Positions 31,876 to 42,100 of a stretch of DNA of 49,721 bases are shown piece after piece (position 1 is the stretch's first letter; each line of letters starts with the position of its first letter). This DNA is from a virus. Under the pieces are notes generated by a model that ran no database searches, was not told where the DNA came from, and worked only from the letters and a program-made list of their open reading frames with translations. Location: positions 1 through 49,721 of the IMG/VR virus record IMGVR_UViG_3300006802_000136. One strand, 5' to 3'. The position numbers and the translations under genes are program-made.

Positions 31876-32042
31876 TAACTTTTTACCACTTCTACTACTA
31901 TGCCATCACCCACTAACTCTTGTGCTACTTGCTCAAGAGCCTGTTGTACGTCAGAACCAGCAATTTCTGCGGCTTCTTTATCAGAATCTTTTACGATCTT
32001 GCTGAATTTAATTACTATAATATCTTCTACTATCTTAGCCAT
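31875..32042 (-). CDS. 55-residue hypothetical protein
   Basis: A short gene: MAKIVEDIIVIKFSKIVKDS followed by an acidic helix (EAAEIAGSDVQQALEQVAQE) and ending IVVEVVKS. Beta-alpha-beta in outline. GGAG precedes the ATG, a late core lies 21 nt upstream, and its TAA overlaps the next ATG. I am confident it is real, but do not know the function. Confidence 0.85.
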   Translation of the reverse strand: MAKIVEDIIVIKFSKIVKDSDKEAAEIAGSDVQQALEQVAQELVGDGIVVEVVKS

Positions 32043-32063
32043 AAATACTCCAATTTCTTAGAG

Positions 32064-32070
32064 TATTTAT
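32064..32070 (-). promoter_or_regulatory. Late promoter core (T4-like)
   Basis: The minus strand reads AGTGATAAATACTCTAAG, 21 nt before the ATG at 32042 with GGAG between. Confidence 0.65.
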
Positions 32071-32072
32071 CA

Positions 32073-32831
32073 CTAATCTGGGCGTTTCTCTAACTTAAAA
32101 GTTTCTCCCAACACCCCAGAAAAGATCATATGCAGTACAGTTAGATACTGACTGTCATCATAATCTACATAAAAACCCTGAATATAGTAGTTAAAATAGT
32201 ATGGATGAGCAGAACAATCTATCAAGGGTTTACTAAGTCTTATATTAGAATTGTATTTGTTTTTGTCAACATAACTTAAAAGAGTATTCTGAATATTAAC
32301 ATCAGTCCACTTCTTACTACCTTTGAAAAAAGTCCTATATTTAAATTTGGGTTCCTTAGTAAAGTACTTGATACCCTTAGGTAGTATCTTTACTTGATAA
32401 AATATGGAATCTTTGAAGTGACTAGCAAAATCTTTCAATTTGCTGAGGTCGTTTGAAAATACAGAAATAACATTATTTTCTTGTCTTAGATAAATGTCCG
32501 GATTTTCTAGCACAGATTGTTTGAAATCAAAAACATATTTTATATGATTTATGTTCTCATTTACTACTTCCCAATATAATATCCATGGACTACTTACTGA
32601 TTTCCTAGAAGAATTATGTATTATAGAGTAATACTTAGGATAAGTAGCCGCTGGATTTCTATCCAGTATTTGTCTTTTTATTCTTTTTATTTTTGAAAAA
32701 AATTCATCTATGTTATCGCAATACCTGATGAACTCTACACCAGGTACCGCTACAATTACTTTATATTTAAACTTATTAAAAAAAAGTTTGTGTTGTTCTT
32801 TACGATTGAACTTCAATGATGCCATCCTCAT
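32073..32831 (-). CDS. Hypothetical protein after clpA-like gene
   Basis: 252 residues, not recognised. Rich in Lys, Phe, Tyr and Asn (KFNRKEQHKLFFNKFKYKV; TFFKGSKKWTDVNIQNTLLS). It looks like an alpha/beta protein without signal or membrane segment. It overlaps the ClpA-like gene by 32 nt from the first ATG; a second ATG at 32825 is nearly as good. Confidence 0.7.
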   Translation of the reverse strand: MRMASLKFNRKEQHKLFFNKFKYKVIVAVPGVEFIRYCDNIDEFFSKIKRIKRQILDRNPAATYPKYYSIIHNSSRKSVSSPWILYWEVVNENINHIKYVFDFKQSVLENPDIYLRQENNVISVFSNDLSKLKDFASHFKDSIFYQVKILPKGIKYFTKEPKFKYRTFFKGSKKWTDVNIQNTLLSYVDKNKYNSNIRLSKPLIDCSAHPYYFNYYIQGFYVDYDDSQYLTVLHMIFSGVLGETFKLEKRPD

Positions 32832-35067
32832 TAATTTTCGCAGTTAGTTTGTTAGTAACGTTGAATTCAATCTTGTCGTCAACTAGAGTTGCGATAATAT
32901 TAGAATCCTTTACACGCTCAAACAAAATCTTCTTTGATACAGGCACCCTGATCAATTCATCGATCTTTCTTGCTAGGGGTCTAGCACCCATCTTAGGATC
33001 ATATCCTTCCTTAGCCAGATATTCTATTACTGGTTCAGTTAGATTGATAGTGATGTTATGCTTTTCTAACAGAGATCGCTTGATATCTTCCATAAACTTA
33101 ACAACGATCTTCTTGATAGATAGCAAATCCAACTTCTTGAACTTGCAAATCTTGTCTAAACGATTCCTGAATTCAGGCTTGAAAAATTCTTTCATAGCCC
33201 TGTCATCTTCACCGGTCTTTTCTAGCGAACCGAAACCGATGTTGTTCTTTTCTGCGTCTGCTGATCCCAAGTTACTAGTCAATATGATAACAGTATTCTT
33301 ACACGATACTTCCTTACCGTTACTACCTGTTACTCTTCCTTCGTCTAGGATCTGCAAGAATATATTAAAAATATCTGGATGTGCTTTTTCTACCTCATCA
33401 AACAACATCACAGCATGGGGGTTCTTGCTAAGATCACTAATCAACCTACCACCCTGCACTTGGCTATCCCCAAACCCAACGTAACCTGGTGGCGGGCCGA
33501 TTAATGATGAAACACTATGCTTTTCAGAATATTCAGACATATCGTACTTTAGCAACGGCATATCTAGATTCTTGCTCAACAACTTAGCGAGTTCAGTCTT
33601 ACCTGTGCCTGTTGGTCCTAAGAACAAGAAACTAGCGATAGGCTTAGTTTCGTTGTTGATACCCGCGAACGATACATAAACTCGTTCAAGCACACTCTCA
33701 ACTGCTTCGTCCTGTCCATATAACTTGTCTTTGACATTTTGTGCTAGATTTTCGATCTTGACATAGTTATCTCCTGCTAGTTTATCAGCAGGTACTCCTG
33801 TGAATCTTTCTACTTGATCAAAGATCATTTGCTTAGTAATCTTAGCACCCTTGTTTTCTGCTACTCTCTGTTTAGCGCAAGCAGCGTCTAGCAAGTCAAT
33901 GCTCTTGTCTGGGTTCTTTCTATCTGAAATGTATCTTTCAGCAGTTTCTACCGCAGTCAGAATCGCTTCTTCTTGGATCTCTACTTCATGGAAGTCATTT
34001 AGTCTAGGTGCTAGACCATTCAAGATCCTGATAGTGGTATCCTTAGTAGGCTCATCAATAGTTACTTTGTAGAATCTACGCATCAAAGCACGATCCTTCT
34101 CAAATGATTCGTAGAATTCTTCCCAAGTAGTAGAAGCGATTACCTTGAGTGTGCCCTTAGTGATCGCAGGCTTGATCAAGTTGGCGAAGTCTACAGCACC
34201 ATTAGTAGAAGATCCTGCTGTATGCATCGTATGTGCTTCGTCAATAAACAAGATAGAATTCTTCTTGGCATTAAGTGCCTCGATAACTTGCTTTACCTTT
34301 TCTTCAAAGTCACCCCTATATCTACTACCTGCTAACAATCCACCTACTTCAAGTGAATACAAAGAATAACCCTTTAAGAATTCTGGAACAGCATCTTGCA
34401 CTAGCGCGATTGCTAGACCTTCTACGATTGCTGTCTTGCCAACGCCGGGATCACCTACCATTAGCACGTTAGACTTAAATCGCTTGGCTAACACATTAAT
34501 GATACCATCAAGTTCCTCAGTTCTGCCGATACAAGGCTCTAACTTGTCTTGTTTTGCTAGGGCAGTTAAATCAGTAGTGAACTCAGCCAGAACTTCATCA
34601 GCCTGTCCCGGAGTCAATACACTCTCAAACTCATTGCCCTTATAAGTCTTTTGCCAATGTAGGACAAATTCGTTTTTAGAAATTCCATACTTCAACAAGA
34701 AATAATGAGCGTGGCTATTGCCTTCTGCGGCAATGCTTAGATACAAGTCAATAGTTAGTACTTGACGCCTGCCCGTAAATAGTACCTGAGTAACTGTGCG
34801 ATTCATCACTCGCTCAAGAGAATTAGTCTTGCGTGGTTGACAGTTAGCCTCTCTAGATTCGATAGCATGTAATCCTGCGATATAAGCATTGAGTTCGTTG
34901 AGTAGCATTTCCATATCTACTCCATAAGAAACCAATGACTTCTTGAAAGGATTGTACGTGATCAATGATAGCAACAAATGTTCTACAGTCACATATTCAT
35001 GATTGTAGCCTTTAGCGATACTAATCGCTTGTTCGATAATAGTTTCTATTTCGGGTGAATTCATCAT
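32800..35067 (-). CDS. clpA: ClpA-like AAA+ protein unfoldase
   Basis: 755 residues, the size of E. coli ClpA (758). There is an N-domain with YVTVEHLLLSLI and two AAA+ modules: GDPGVGKT (205-212) with ILFIDEAH, and GPTGTGKT (484-491) with VMLFDEVEKAH. Pore loops are SRYRG and GYVG. No ClpB-type coiled middle domain is present. IGF at 610-612, in NNIGFGSLEK, lies where ClpA has IGL, the loop that docks ClpP. No phage ClpP is seen, so it could redirect host ClpP. DnaJ is directly upstream. GAGAGG precedes the ATG. Confidence 0.93.
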   Translation of the reverse strand: MMNSPEIETIIEQAISIAKGYNHEYVTVEHLLLSLITYNPFKKSLVSYGVDMEMLLNELNAYIAGLHAIESREANCQPRKTNSLERVMNRTVTQVLFTGRRQVLTIDLYLSIAAEGNSHAHYFLLKYGISKNEFVLHWQKTYKGNEFESVLTPGQADEVLAEFTTDLTALAKQDKLEPCIGRTEELDGIINVLAKRFKSNVLMVGDPGVGKTAIVEGLAIALVQDAVPEFLKGYSLYSLEVGGLLAGSRYRGDFEEKVKQVIEALNAKKNSILFIDEAHTMHTAGSSTNGAVDFANLIKPAITKGTLKVIASTTWEEFYESFEKDRALMRRFYKVTIDEPTKDTTIRILNGLAPRLNDFHEVEIQEEAILTAVETAERYISDRKNPDKSIDLLDAACAKQRVAENKGAKITKQMIFDQVERFTGVPADKLAGDNYVKIENLAQNVKDKLYGQDEAVESVLERVYVSFAGINNETKPIASFLFLGPTGTGKTELAKLLSKNLDMPLLKYDMSEYSEKHSVSSLIGPPPGYVGFGDSQVQGGRLISDLSKNPHAVMLFDEVEKAHPDIFNIFLQILDEGRVTGSNGKEVSCKNTVIILTSNLGSADAEKNNIGFGSLEKTGEDDRAMKEFFKPEFRNRLDKICKFKKLDLLSIKKIVVKFMEDIKRSLLEKHNITINLTEPVIEYLAKEGYDPKMGARPLARKIDELIRVPVSKKILFERVKDSNIIATLVDDKIEFNVTNKLTAKINEDGIIEVQS

Positions 35068-35084
35068 ATTTTAAACCTCTCAGG

Positions 35085-35091
35085 TATTTAG
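35085..35091 (-). promoter_or_regulatory. Late-promoter-like core upstream of clpA-like gene
   Basis: The minus strand reads AACTAAATACCTGAGAGG, 17 nt before the ATG with GAGAGG between. One-base variant (CTAAATA) that overlaps the end of dnaJ. Confidence 0.4.
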
Positions 35092-35870
35092 TTCTGCTTA
35101 TTGCGTAAAATGCTATCAATTATATCGTTGTGTATATTATCAGGAATAAATGGTTTTAGCAATACTATCTGGTCTCCGAACCTACCTGTATTGCTTATGG
35201 GCATACCATGTCCGGGTATTCTTAGTTGCATATGTGGTTGAGTTTTGGGCTTAATAGTGACTTCTATAGTTTTTCCTGATATAGTCTCAAATTGGAAAGT
35301 ACCACCTACTATTAGATCCAGTACTGATACTTGATGATTACATATCAAGTCGCTGTCTCTACGTTCAAACTTTAAATCTTGTATCTGGGCGAATAGTACA
35401 ACCAGAGTACCATTTTCTATTATGTTCTCATATCTAATTTGATCTCCATGTTGTACACCTTTGGGTACTTCTATGTTGATTACTTTAGTTCCTTTGTTGT
35501 CTTGGATTTTCAATACCTGACTAGAACCTTCGTATGATTCTTTCAACGTGAAGTTGATTTGAGTCCTGAACATATGTCTAGCATTGAAACCGGGCGGCCT
35601 GCCCTGCCCAAACATATGCCCAAAAATATCGTTGAGATCAAATGGGGAACCGCCAAAGCCCGGATTTGCGTTCATCCTTGCTCTTGGGTTATCGTACTCT
35701 TCTCTTTTTTGTGGATTGGATAATGTCTCGTATGCTGCTTGTATTTGCTGAAATTTGGCTGTATCACCACCTTTATCTGGATGATGTTTGCTAGCCAATT
35801 TTCTGTATGCACGTTTTATATCATCGGGAGTCGCATTTTTATCGACTCCCAATACTGAATAATAATCCAT
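35088..35870 (-). CDS. dnaJ: DnaJ/CbpA-type J-domain co-chaperone
   Basis: 260 residues. The J domain fills residues 1-62 ([20 protein letters not shown], with HHPDKGG as the HPD motif that stimulates Hsp70 ATPase). A Gly/Phe linker follows ([20 protein letters not shown]), then two beta domains as in CbpA; the zinc domain of DnaJ is missing. It would recruit host DnaK to phage substrates. It is next to the ClpA-like unfoldase, so both may act on the same proteins. Confidence 0.95.
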   Translation of the reverse strand: MDYYSVLGVDKNATPDDIKRAYRKLASKHHPDKGGDTAKFQQIQAAYETLSNPQKREEYDNPRARMNANPGFGGSPFDLNDIFGHMFGQGRPPGFNARHMFRTQINFTLKESYEGSSQVLKIQDNKGTKVINIEVPKGVQHGDQIRYENIIENGTLVVLFAQIQDLKFERRDSDLICNHQVSVLDLIVGGTFQFETISGKTIEVTIKPKTQPHMQLRIPGHGMPISNTGRFGDQIVLLKPFIPDNIHNDIIDSILRNKQN

Positions 35871-35904
35871 GTACTATTTTATCTTATAAAAGATTTGTTG
35901 TCAA

Positions 35905-36309
35905 TTATTTTCTAGTTTTTCTTTTCACTGGCTCTTCTGAGACTTCACCTGCGCTTGGGCTATAATCTCTCTCACCCTCGCAGTCTCCAGAATCATGATA
36001 GTGATTGTTATATCCTCCACCATAATATCCATATGGATTATATGGGGGCATTGGAGGCGGTGCATCTTGTTTAGTGTATGCTACCGGAGCGAACTTCTCT
36101 AGTCCAGTAAATCCTAAACCACCTATCACTATATATACCATAGAATCATATATAGCCTGAGTGATAGTTAAACCAAAAAACAAATCTCCTATAAATGCTG
36201 CAACGCACAACAGAAATGCTAGGAAGGTTACTACCCTCTTAGAAGATATAGCATTATCGTCATGGCTGTCTGATAACATTGATTTGAAATTTTTTGATAT
36301 TGTACCCAT
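35905..36309 (-). CDS. Two-helix membrane protein, holin candidate
   Basis: 134 residues. VVTFLAFLLCVAAFIGDLFF and IYDSMVYIVIGGLGFTGLEK are two membrane helices separated by a short loop. The C-terminus is Pro/Tyr/Gly/His rich (PPPMPPYNPYGYYGGGY) then charged. Size and topology fit class II holins, but no sequence family is recognised and it is far from the endolysin gene. GGGAG precedes the ATG and a late core lies 18 nt upstream. Confidence 0.7.
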   Translation of the reverse strand: MGTISKNFKSMLSDSHDDNAISSKRVVTFLAFLLCVAAFIGDLFFGLTITQAIYDSMVYIVIGGLGFTGLEKFAPVAYTKQDAPPPMPPYNPYGYYGGGYNNHYHDSGDCEGERDYSPSAGEVSEEPVKRKTRK

Positions 36310-36327
36310 AAGTTGTTACTCCCAGAG

Positions 36328-36334
36328 TATTTAT
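36328..36334 (-). promoter_or_regulatory. Late promoter core (T4-like)
   Basis: The minus strand reads TTTGATAAATACTCTGGGAG, 18 nt before the ATG at 36309. The GGGAG just after it is the ribosome binding site. Confidence 0.65.
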
Positions 36335-36354
36335 CAAATATGCGTATTTTATTT

Positions 36355-37449
36355 TTAGCCTAACGCTTTTCGGTAATATTCAATGTTGTTCTTTAATCTT
36401 TCATTGCCGGGAGACATCTCTGATGCTTTAGTGCCTTGATCAAATGCTTCTTGATATAAACCTAAATGATAAGCAGAGATAGCGGCTAGATCATGAGGTT
36501 CATCACCCCAAGATGTGCTGTCAGACATATATGAAAATGCTCTATTGGTTATCTCTAAAGATTTCCTAGCAGCATAGAAACATAGATTCCAGTCTTGTAA
36601 AGCATATGCTGATCTTGCTAATTCTAACCACGGCTCTCTAGTTTGATCAAATTCTAAAACACCCTTCATCGCTGCATCTTTACTTTGCGGTAACCTGCCT
36701 AAACTCCTATGGCTTCTTGAAATATATCTATAACTGGCTGCTCGTTCTTCTTTCCAAGTAGCAGTGGGCATGGCTAGATGTCTTTCTAATTCAACTACGC
36801 ACTCATTCCATTTAGCATTAAAAAATAATTCTCTGCCATAATAATGACTCATCCTGTCGTTATTGGGACTTTCATCTACGGCCATTTTCAGTAAATGTAA
36901 ATATTGCCCCCTACTCTTGGTAGGATCTGCCCTGTGATGTAAGAAAATGTCAGGTATAGTAACTTTTACTTCTTGATCGGGTCCATCGTAATACAAAGTT
37001 TCATGACACGGATGTAACCACTTATAATTATGTCTGTGATGTATCTTGTCAGCATAAAATCTGATATCAGGTGAACCATCTTCTTTCCAGTTCCAGATAT
37101 AGTCATATGCTATTCTTGTAATTTTTCCTTCATGTCTCTGCCATTCTCTATTCATAGCATCTGACCAACCAGGCTGCAAAAATTCATCTAAGTCAATAGA
37201 AAGACACATATCAATGTCAGGAGGAACTAGGCTTAGAGCAGTATTTCTAGGTACATCAAATCTCCATGGCTTTTGAATTATGTTATATACTTTCGCTCCG
37301 CGTTCTCTTAGTCTTTCAGCAGTACCATCAGTAGATCCTGTGTCACATACTAATACTAAATCTGCTTCTTGACAATGATCCATGAACTTGTCAACAAATT
37401 TTATTTCGTTTAGCGCGATAGCGTATACGCAAGTTTTAATTTTCTTCAT
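36355..37449 (-). CDS. GT2 glycosyltransferase with TPR domain (copy 1)
   Basis: 364 residues. The N-terminal GT-A domain has VYAIALNEIKFVDKFM, then LVCDTGSTDGTAERLRERG (nucleotide site) and CLSIDLDEFLQPGW (DLD metal site). The C-terminal half is a TPR-like helical repeat (SHYYGRELFFNAKWNECVVE; AISAYHLGLYQEAFDQG). It is a tandem duplicate of the gene upstream, overlapping it by 14 nt. The target may be a virion protein such as the fibre genes that lie next to it. Confidence 0.88.
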   Translation of the reverse strand: MKKIKTCVYAIALNEIKFVDKFMDHCQEADLVLVCDTGSTDGTAERLRERGAKVYNIIQKPWRFDVPRNTALSLVPPDIDMCLSIDLDEFLQPGWSDAMNREWQRHEGKITRIAYDYIWNWKEDGSPDIRFYADKIHHRHNYKWLHPCHETLYYDGPDQEVKVTIPDIFLHHRADPTKSRGQYLHLLKMAVDESPNNDRMSHYYGRELFFNAKWNECVVELERHLAMPTATWKEERAASYRYISRSHRSLGRLPQSKDAAMKGVLEFDQTREPWLELARSAYALQDWNLCFYAARKSLEITNRAFSYMSDSTSWGDEPHDLAAISAYHLGLYQEAFDQGTKASEMSPGNERLKNNIEYYRKALG

Positions 37450-38518
37450 TTTGCTGTACTCTATGTTCGATACCTTCTATATAATATTTTAAATTTTGCT
37501 GTAGCCTTTCATCTTCTGGGTTCATCTTTGCAGCGATTGATCCTAACTCAAATGCTTTGTCTTTTAATCCTAGATTATATGCTGCTATCGCTCCCATGTC
37601 AAAAATCTCGGCACTCCAAGCACGTTCGTCATAAGTGAAACCATTTCTTCTTTCATGAACATTTATGCATTTCTGTGAGTAGATATAACATTTATCCCAC
37701 TCTTTTCTTTTATAATGATGATAGCAATAATAAAACCAAGTTTCTCTTTCATTGCTGTGATCTGTTGCTATGTTGTACCACTTAACTGCGTTTTTGTTAT
37801 CGTTTATTGTAGAATAAAGATTAGCAACAGATTTCGCTACGTGTGATTTAGTTATATCATCATCCTCACATAATTCATAACTTTTTGTTCTCGCTTCTAT
37901 GGCTTTGATAATGTCTCCACCGTATTCGATAGACAAGAAGAAATATGTACGCCAATCTACATGACCTTCTTCAACTTTTTTAAGCAACAAGTCTTTGTAT
38001 GATGATCTTGGTTTAGTAATATCTTGATTCTCGTCTAAGTAAATATTACCTGCCATTATATCTTTCTCGGGCACAAACCAGATCAATTTTTCATGAACTG
38101 CTCCCTGCCATATACAATTGTGTCTAGGATGAATTTTATTGTGCCATTGCCAGGGTCTTCCATTGTGTCTGTATCTATGATTATATTGAGTAATTTCTGG
38201 ATCGTAAACTTGTTCTAAGTTTTCTCGCCAGCCTTCTAGTAATTCTTCATCTAAGTCTTGCCATATACATAGATCAATGTCAGCCGGTAATAGGTTCAGG
38301 GAAGCGTTTCTAGCGAAATCAAATCTCCATGGATTGACTGTAATGGGATAAACGATAACACCGTGATCTCGTAATTTAGATACAGTTTTATCAGTAGAGC
38401 CAGTATCACACACTAAACGATAGTCTGCTTGATGGTTAGACTTAGCCCAGCGATCTACAAATTGCTCTTCATTTTTGCATATAGTATAGATAGCAATTTT
38501 TAACTTTCTTGTTGCCAT
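37436..38518 (-). CDS. GT2 glycosyltransferase with TPR domain (copy 2)
   Basis: 360 residues with the same plan as copy 1: IYTICKNEEQFVDRWAKSNH, LVCDTGSTDKTVSKLRDHG, CIWQDLDEELLEGW (DLD), then a TPR half ending MNPEDERLQQNLKYYIEGIE. The two copies agree best at the nucleotide and metal sites and at the C-terminal repeat. This points to duplication and later change in acceptor choice. It overlaps the methyltransferase gene by 19 nt. Confidence 0.88.
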   Translation of the reverse strand: MATRKLKIAIYTICKNEEQFVDRWAKSNHQADYRLVCDTGSTDKTVSKLRDHGVIVYPITVNPWRFDFARNASLNLLPADIDLCIWQDLDEELLEGWRENLEQVYDPEITQYNHRYRHNGRPWQWHNKIHPRHNCIWQGAVHEKLIWFVPEKDIMAGNIYLDENQDITKPRSSYKDLLLKKVEEGHVDWRTYFFLSIEYGGDIIKAIEARTKSYELCEDDDITKSHVAKSVANLYSTINDNKNAVKWYNIATDHSNERETWFYYCYHHYKRKEWDKCYIYSQKCINVHERRNGFTYDERAWSAEIFDMGAIAAYNLGLKDKAFELGSIAAKMNPEDERLQQNLKYYIEGIEHRVQQNEEN

Positions 38519-39117
38519 AAATCTCCGTCATAAAGTAAATCACCGTATGCCCACTTCGGTTTATTTTCTGTGTCATTCCAGTTTACATATGGTTCTTTAT
38601 TTTTCTTATGAATAACTGTTAAGTTGCTTGACTTGTCATTGCTAGCCCTAGCATTTACTTCTATAGTTTGTACCTCTAGATAAAAATCTTTTATTGATTC
38701 CATAGCAATCGCGTAATCAAAATCTCTTCTAGTATCGTGAAATATCATAACACCATTAACAGATAAACTAGGCCACACACGTACAGCAAAATTTTTTCTA
38801 TGTTCCCACAAACCGTCTACAAATATTAAATCAAACTGTATTTTTAAATTTTCATTAATATAGTCATTAAACACGTAGAACTTTGGGTTGGTGCGTAAAT
38901 CTATTTTATTTAATCTTTTTTGAGTAATATCGATCCAGGCTGCGCTAGTGTCAACACTAATAAGTGTGCTAGGCATACATTGGGCTAGTATATGTGTACT
39001 ACCACCTACACCATATTCTAATATGCTGGTTGATTTTTTTCCGTAATATGATAACAAGTCTGCATCTTCTAGGCTAAGATCACCTATGAATTTAAAATTA
39101 CCTAAATTTTTTAACAT
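38500..39117 (-). CDS. Class I SAM methyltransferase-like protein
   Basis: 205 residues. TSILEYGVGGSTHILAQCMP is the SAM loop, LISVDTSAAWIDI the acidic ribose-binding strand, and DLIFVDGLWEHRKNF with GVMIFHDT the later strands. It is like small methyltransferases that accompany glycosyltransferases, so sugar O-methylation is likely. No ribosome binding site is visible before the ATG; a CTAAATA core ends 5 nt upstream. Confidence 0.82.
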   Translation of the reverse strand: MLKNLGNFKFIGDLSLEDADLLSYYGKKSTSILEYGVGGSTHILAQCMPSTLISVDTSAAWIDITQKRLNKIDLRTNPKFYVFNDYINENLKIQFDLIFVDGLWEHRKNFAVRVWPSLSVNGVMIFHDTRRDFDYAIAMESIKDFYLEVQTIEVNARASNDKSSNLTVIHKKNKEPYVNWNDTENKPKWAYGDLLYDGDLWQQES

Positions 39118-39122
39118 GACGA

Positions 39123-39129
39123 TATTTAG
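39123..39129 (-). promoter_or_regulatory. Late-promoter-like core, close type
   Basis: The minus strand reads TGCTAAATATCGTCATG; the core ends 5 nt before the ATG of the methyltransferase gene and no ribosome binding site lies between. Confidence 0.35.
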
Positions 39130-39153
39130 CAGATAGAAACTATATCCGAAATA

Positions 39154-42100
39154 TTATATAGAACTGCTCTTACCTGCGTATGTGTCAACAGCATCGAATT
39201 CTACGAAGATAGCATCAGTACCTCCATCGAAACTGCCGCCAGCGTAGCCGCCTATTAACAAGAATTCACCATTTTTAGAACAACTACTGCCAAATTCGTT
39301 GTCTGGAGTACCTATCTGATATTTTCTGAAGGTTCCAGATTCTGGTTCCCATATTGCTAATATTACGTCTAGATATCCATAAGTAATGGCGTTATCAGCA
39401 AACAAGCCAGTTGAACTAGCAACAATAGCGATTCTTCCGTTATCTAGTATCGCGCTGGGCTTGCCGTTCTGTACAAATATTTCTGATGTGCTAGAACCTG
39501 TTTGATACGCATTTCCCCAAGTATCTGTAGAATAATTAAATTTGATCAACCCTATGTCTTGCGAACCTAAGTTGGTTTGATCACCCAATCCTCCATATGA
39601 AGCATAAACTACAGCCAATTCGTTATTACCTAGATCATGTACATTCAAACCAACGTCATCTAGACCTGATCCTACGTTATAGTAATCTGCTGTTTCAGTA
39701 GCAGGGTCCCATATACCTAAGAATATGTCATAACCTCCTTGGTTATCTCCTCCTAGATTACCTGTTGTTCTACCTGTAAATGCTATCTTACCATTCTCTA
39801 ATTCACACAGCGCATAAGTTTCTTCGTCCAGAGAAGTACCGTTTTGATAGAATTCTAATTCTTCTGTAACCGGATCAAGTTCTACTAACAGATAATCATA
39901 TGCTCCTGATAAACCCAAGTTTGTCATAGTTACGTCACCTGAAGTTTGCCCGATAGCCCATATTAAGCCATCACTAGCTTCTATGATGTCATATCCGAAC
40001 ATATTACCATCGTCAGCAGTACCGTCACCTACCGTGGCTGCTTGCCACATCTTGCCTATCAATGTCCAATCAGAAAGATAATTGATAGCACTACAGCCAG
40101 CATTAGTTTCTCTAAATGTAGCAGTATTTTGATATGCTTGTAACAATTCTGGATCAATATAGGCCATGAAAAATGTGAACAAACCATTAGGACCGAATCC
40201 GCCATCATATTCTCTACTTGTATAGTCAGAAGTGTCATATGTTGGTGAGTAAGAATCTGCTGCTAAAGATCCTGGATTATCACTGGGTGCAGTTACAGAA
40301 GCAAAAGTATCAACATCACTAGCAGTAGTTAGCGCACTTGCTAAGTAGTAATAAGGTGCTGTACCTGTTTCTGTGAAGTAATATGTACCTGTACCCCAGC
40401 CCTCTTTGTATCCCCTGAATAGTATAGCATCCATACTGTCTGAGTGAGACATGCTCCATCCTGATGTTATGAAGTTTAATCCAGTAGTGTCATTTACTAT
40501 TCCAGTAAACTCTTCATCCATGTCATGTCCGAAAACGTTTTGCCAGTCTTGTGTTCCATCTGAAGATTGATATCTAGCCACATACCCTTCTTGCATTCCC
40601 ATACTAGGTATATCGCTTTTATCTGTGCTACCTGCTACCCATATATATCTCGTAGTATCTGTATATGGCGAAACACACATGGCTGTAAATTTAACGTAGT
40701 ACGTAGCCGCCACAGATACGTTCTTAGACCAATCTTTAGTGACAGTGTATGTACCAGATGATTCATCTACTAAGACTTTTAATAGCATAGCTTTAGAACC
40801 GTTAGATCCGCATATTACATATCCTGCATCTAATCCACCAGTAGCGGCTTCTGTATTTGCTATGTCCAAAGCGTTAATAGAACTAGCACCAGTATAACTT
40901 CCTACCCATTGTACCATTCTACTGATACTAGAGTTGAGTTCACACATGCCAAATCTCGCTTGAGAGGTTCCTCCCCCGTTATTTCCTGCGAATAAAAATC
41001 TACCAGCAGTTGGTGTAGATTGATTAGGTCTTACTTTATTAACAACTAAATTAGTATATGTATTTTGCTCTGATATAACACCAGCAGTAGTTACTGCCAA
41101 GAATGTAGTAGAAGTTCCAGTAACAACTGCCATTACTACTACGTCAGTACCACCGTTGTTTATTACGCAAACACTTTTCGCAGAGTCAGCATTAACAGTT
41201 CCATAAACTTTAGCCCAAGATAATGAACCATCTGAAGTACTTATTTTGCATAGTAAAGCGTCAGTACTGCCTGCGCCTGCTTGATTAGTTTCTCCTGCAA
41301 CGTATATATATTCGTCGTTGCTGTCTACAGTTATGCCATAGCCAACATCATCAGGACTGCCGCCTGCTCCTAAAATCTTTTGCCACTGTATATCATAATT
41401 TTTGTTATATTTCGCTATAACGATGTAACCGTCGTCATGAGCACCTACCATGTAAACATTGCCGAGGCTGTCTATAGTAAGATCACGCCACATTAATGTT
41501 GATCCACCGTCGTTTAAATTACGTACCCAACCGTGAATGCGTATTTCGCCCTTAGGTACTAACTCACTCTTACTATATCCAGTTAACCATATCTTACCAT
41601 CTGCTCCTTGATAGCATCCAGTTATGTAGTCATCGCCGGATCCTCCATAAGCAAAATGTGTACCTGAGTTTAGATCAGGAGTAAAAATACTGAATAACAA
41701 ATCTCCTGAACCCGTTGGTCCGAGGTTGCCGGGATTATTAACTACCTGACCAGCACCGAATTTTCTACCGTTACTTAAAACTATAGAATGAAAATAGAAT
41801 TCGTCAATTCCCGATCCTAAACTCAAAGATTTTCTATTAAAAAAGTTTGTACCGGCATTATCATAATCTAATACTCTTATGTCAGATCCTATCGCTTGTG
41901 GTTCGATAGCATTTATTCTAGATAATTGTGAAGTTGTTGTGGTATATTTTACATAACCCGATGTTAAAGGATCTTTAACTACGAATTGATAATTAGTAGC
42001 ATCAAAATCTAGATGTTTGTATCCAGTAAAAGTACCTGTTAGTTCAAAACTGTACATACCGGGTCCTACATATGTAGAAGCACCGCCTGATGCAGTTCCG

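Noticed and set aside
32800-35067. ClpB-type disaggregase
   Set aside because: There is no coiled-coil middle domain between the two AAA+ modules, and an IGF loop in the ClpP-docking position favours ClpA.
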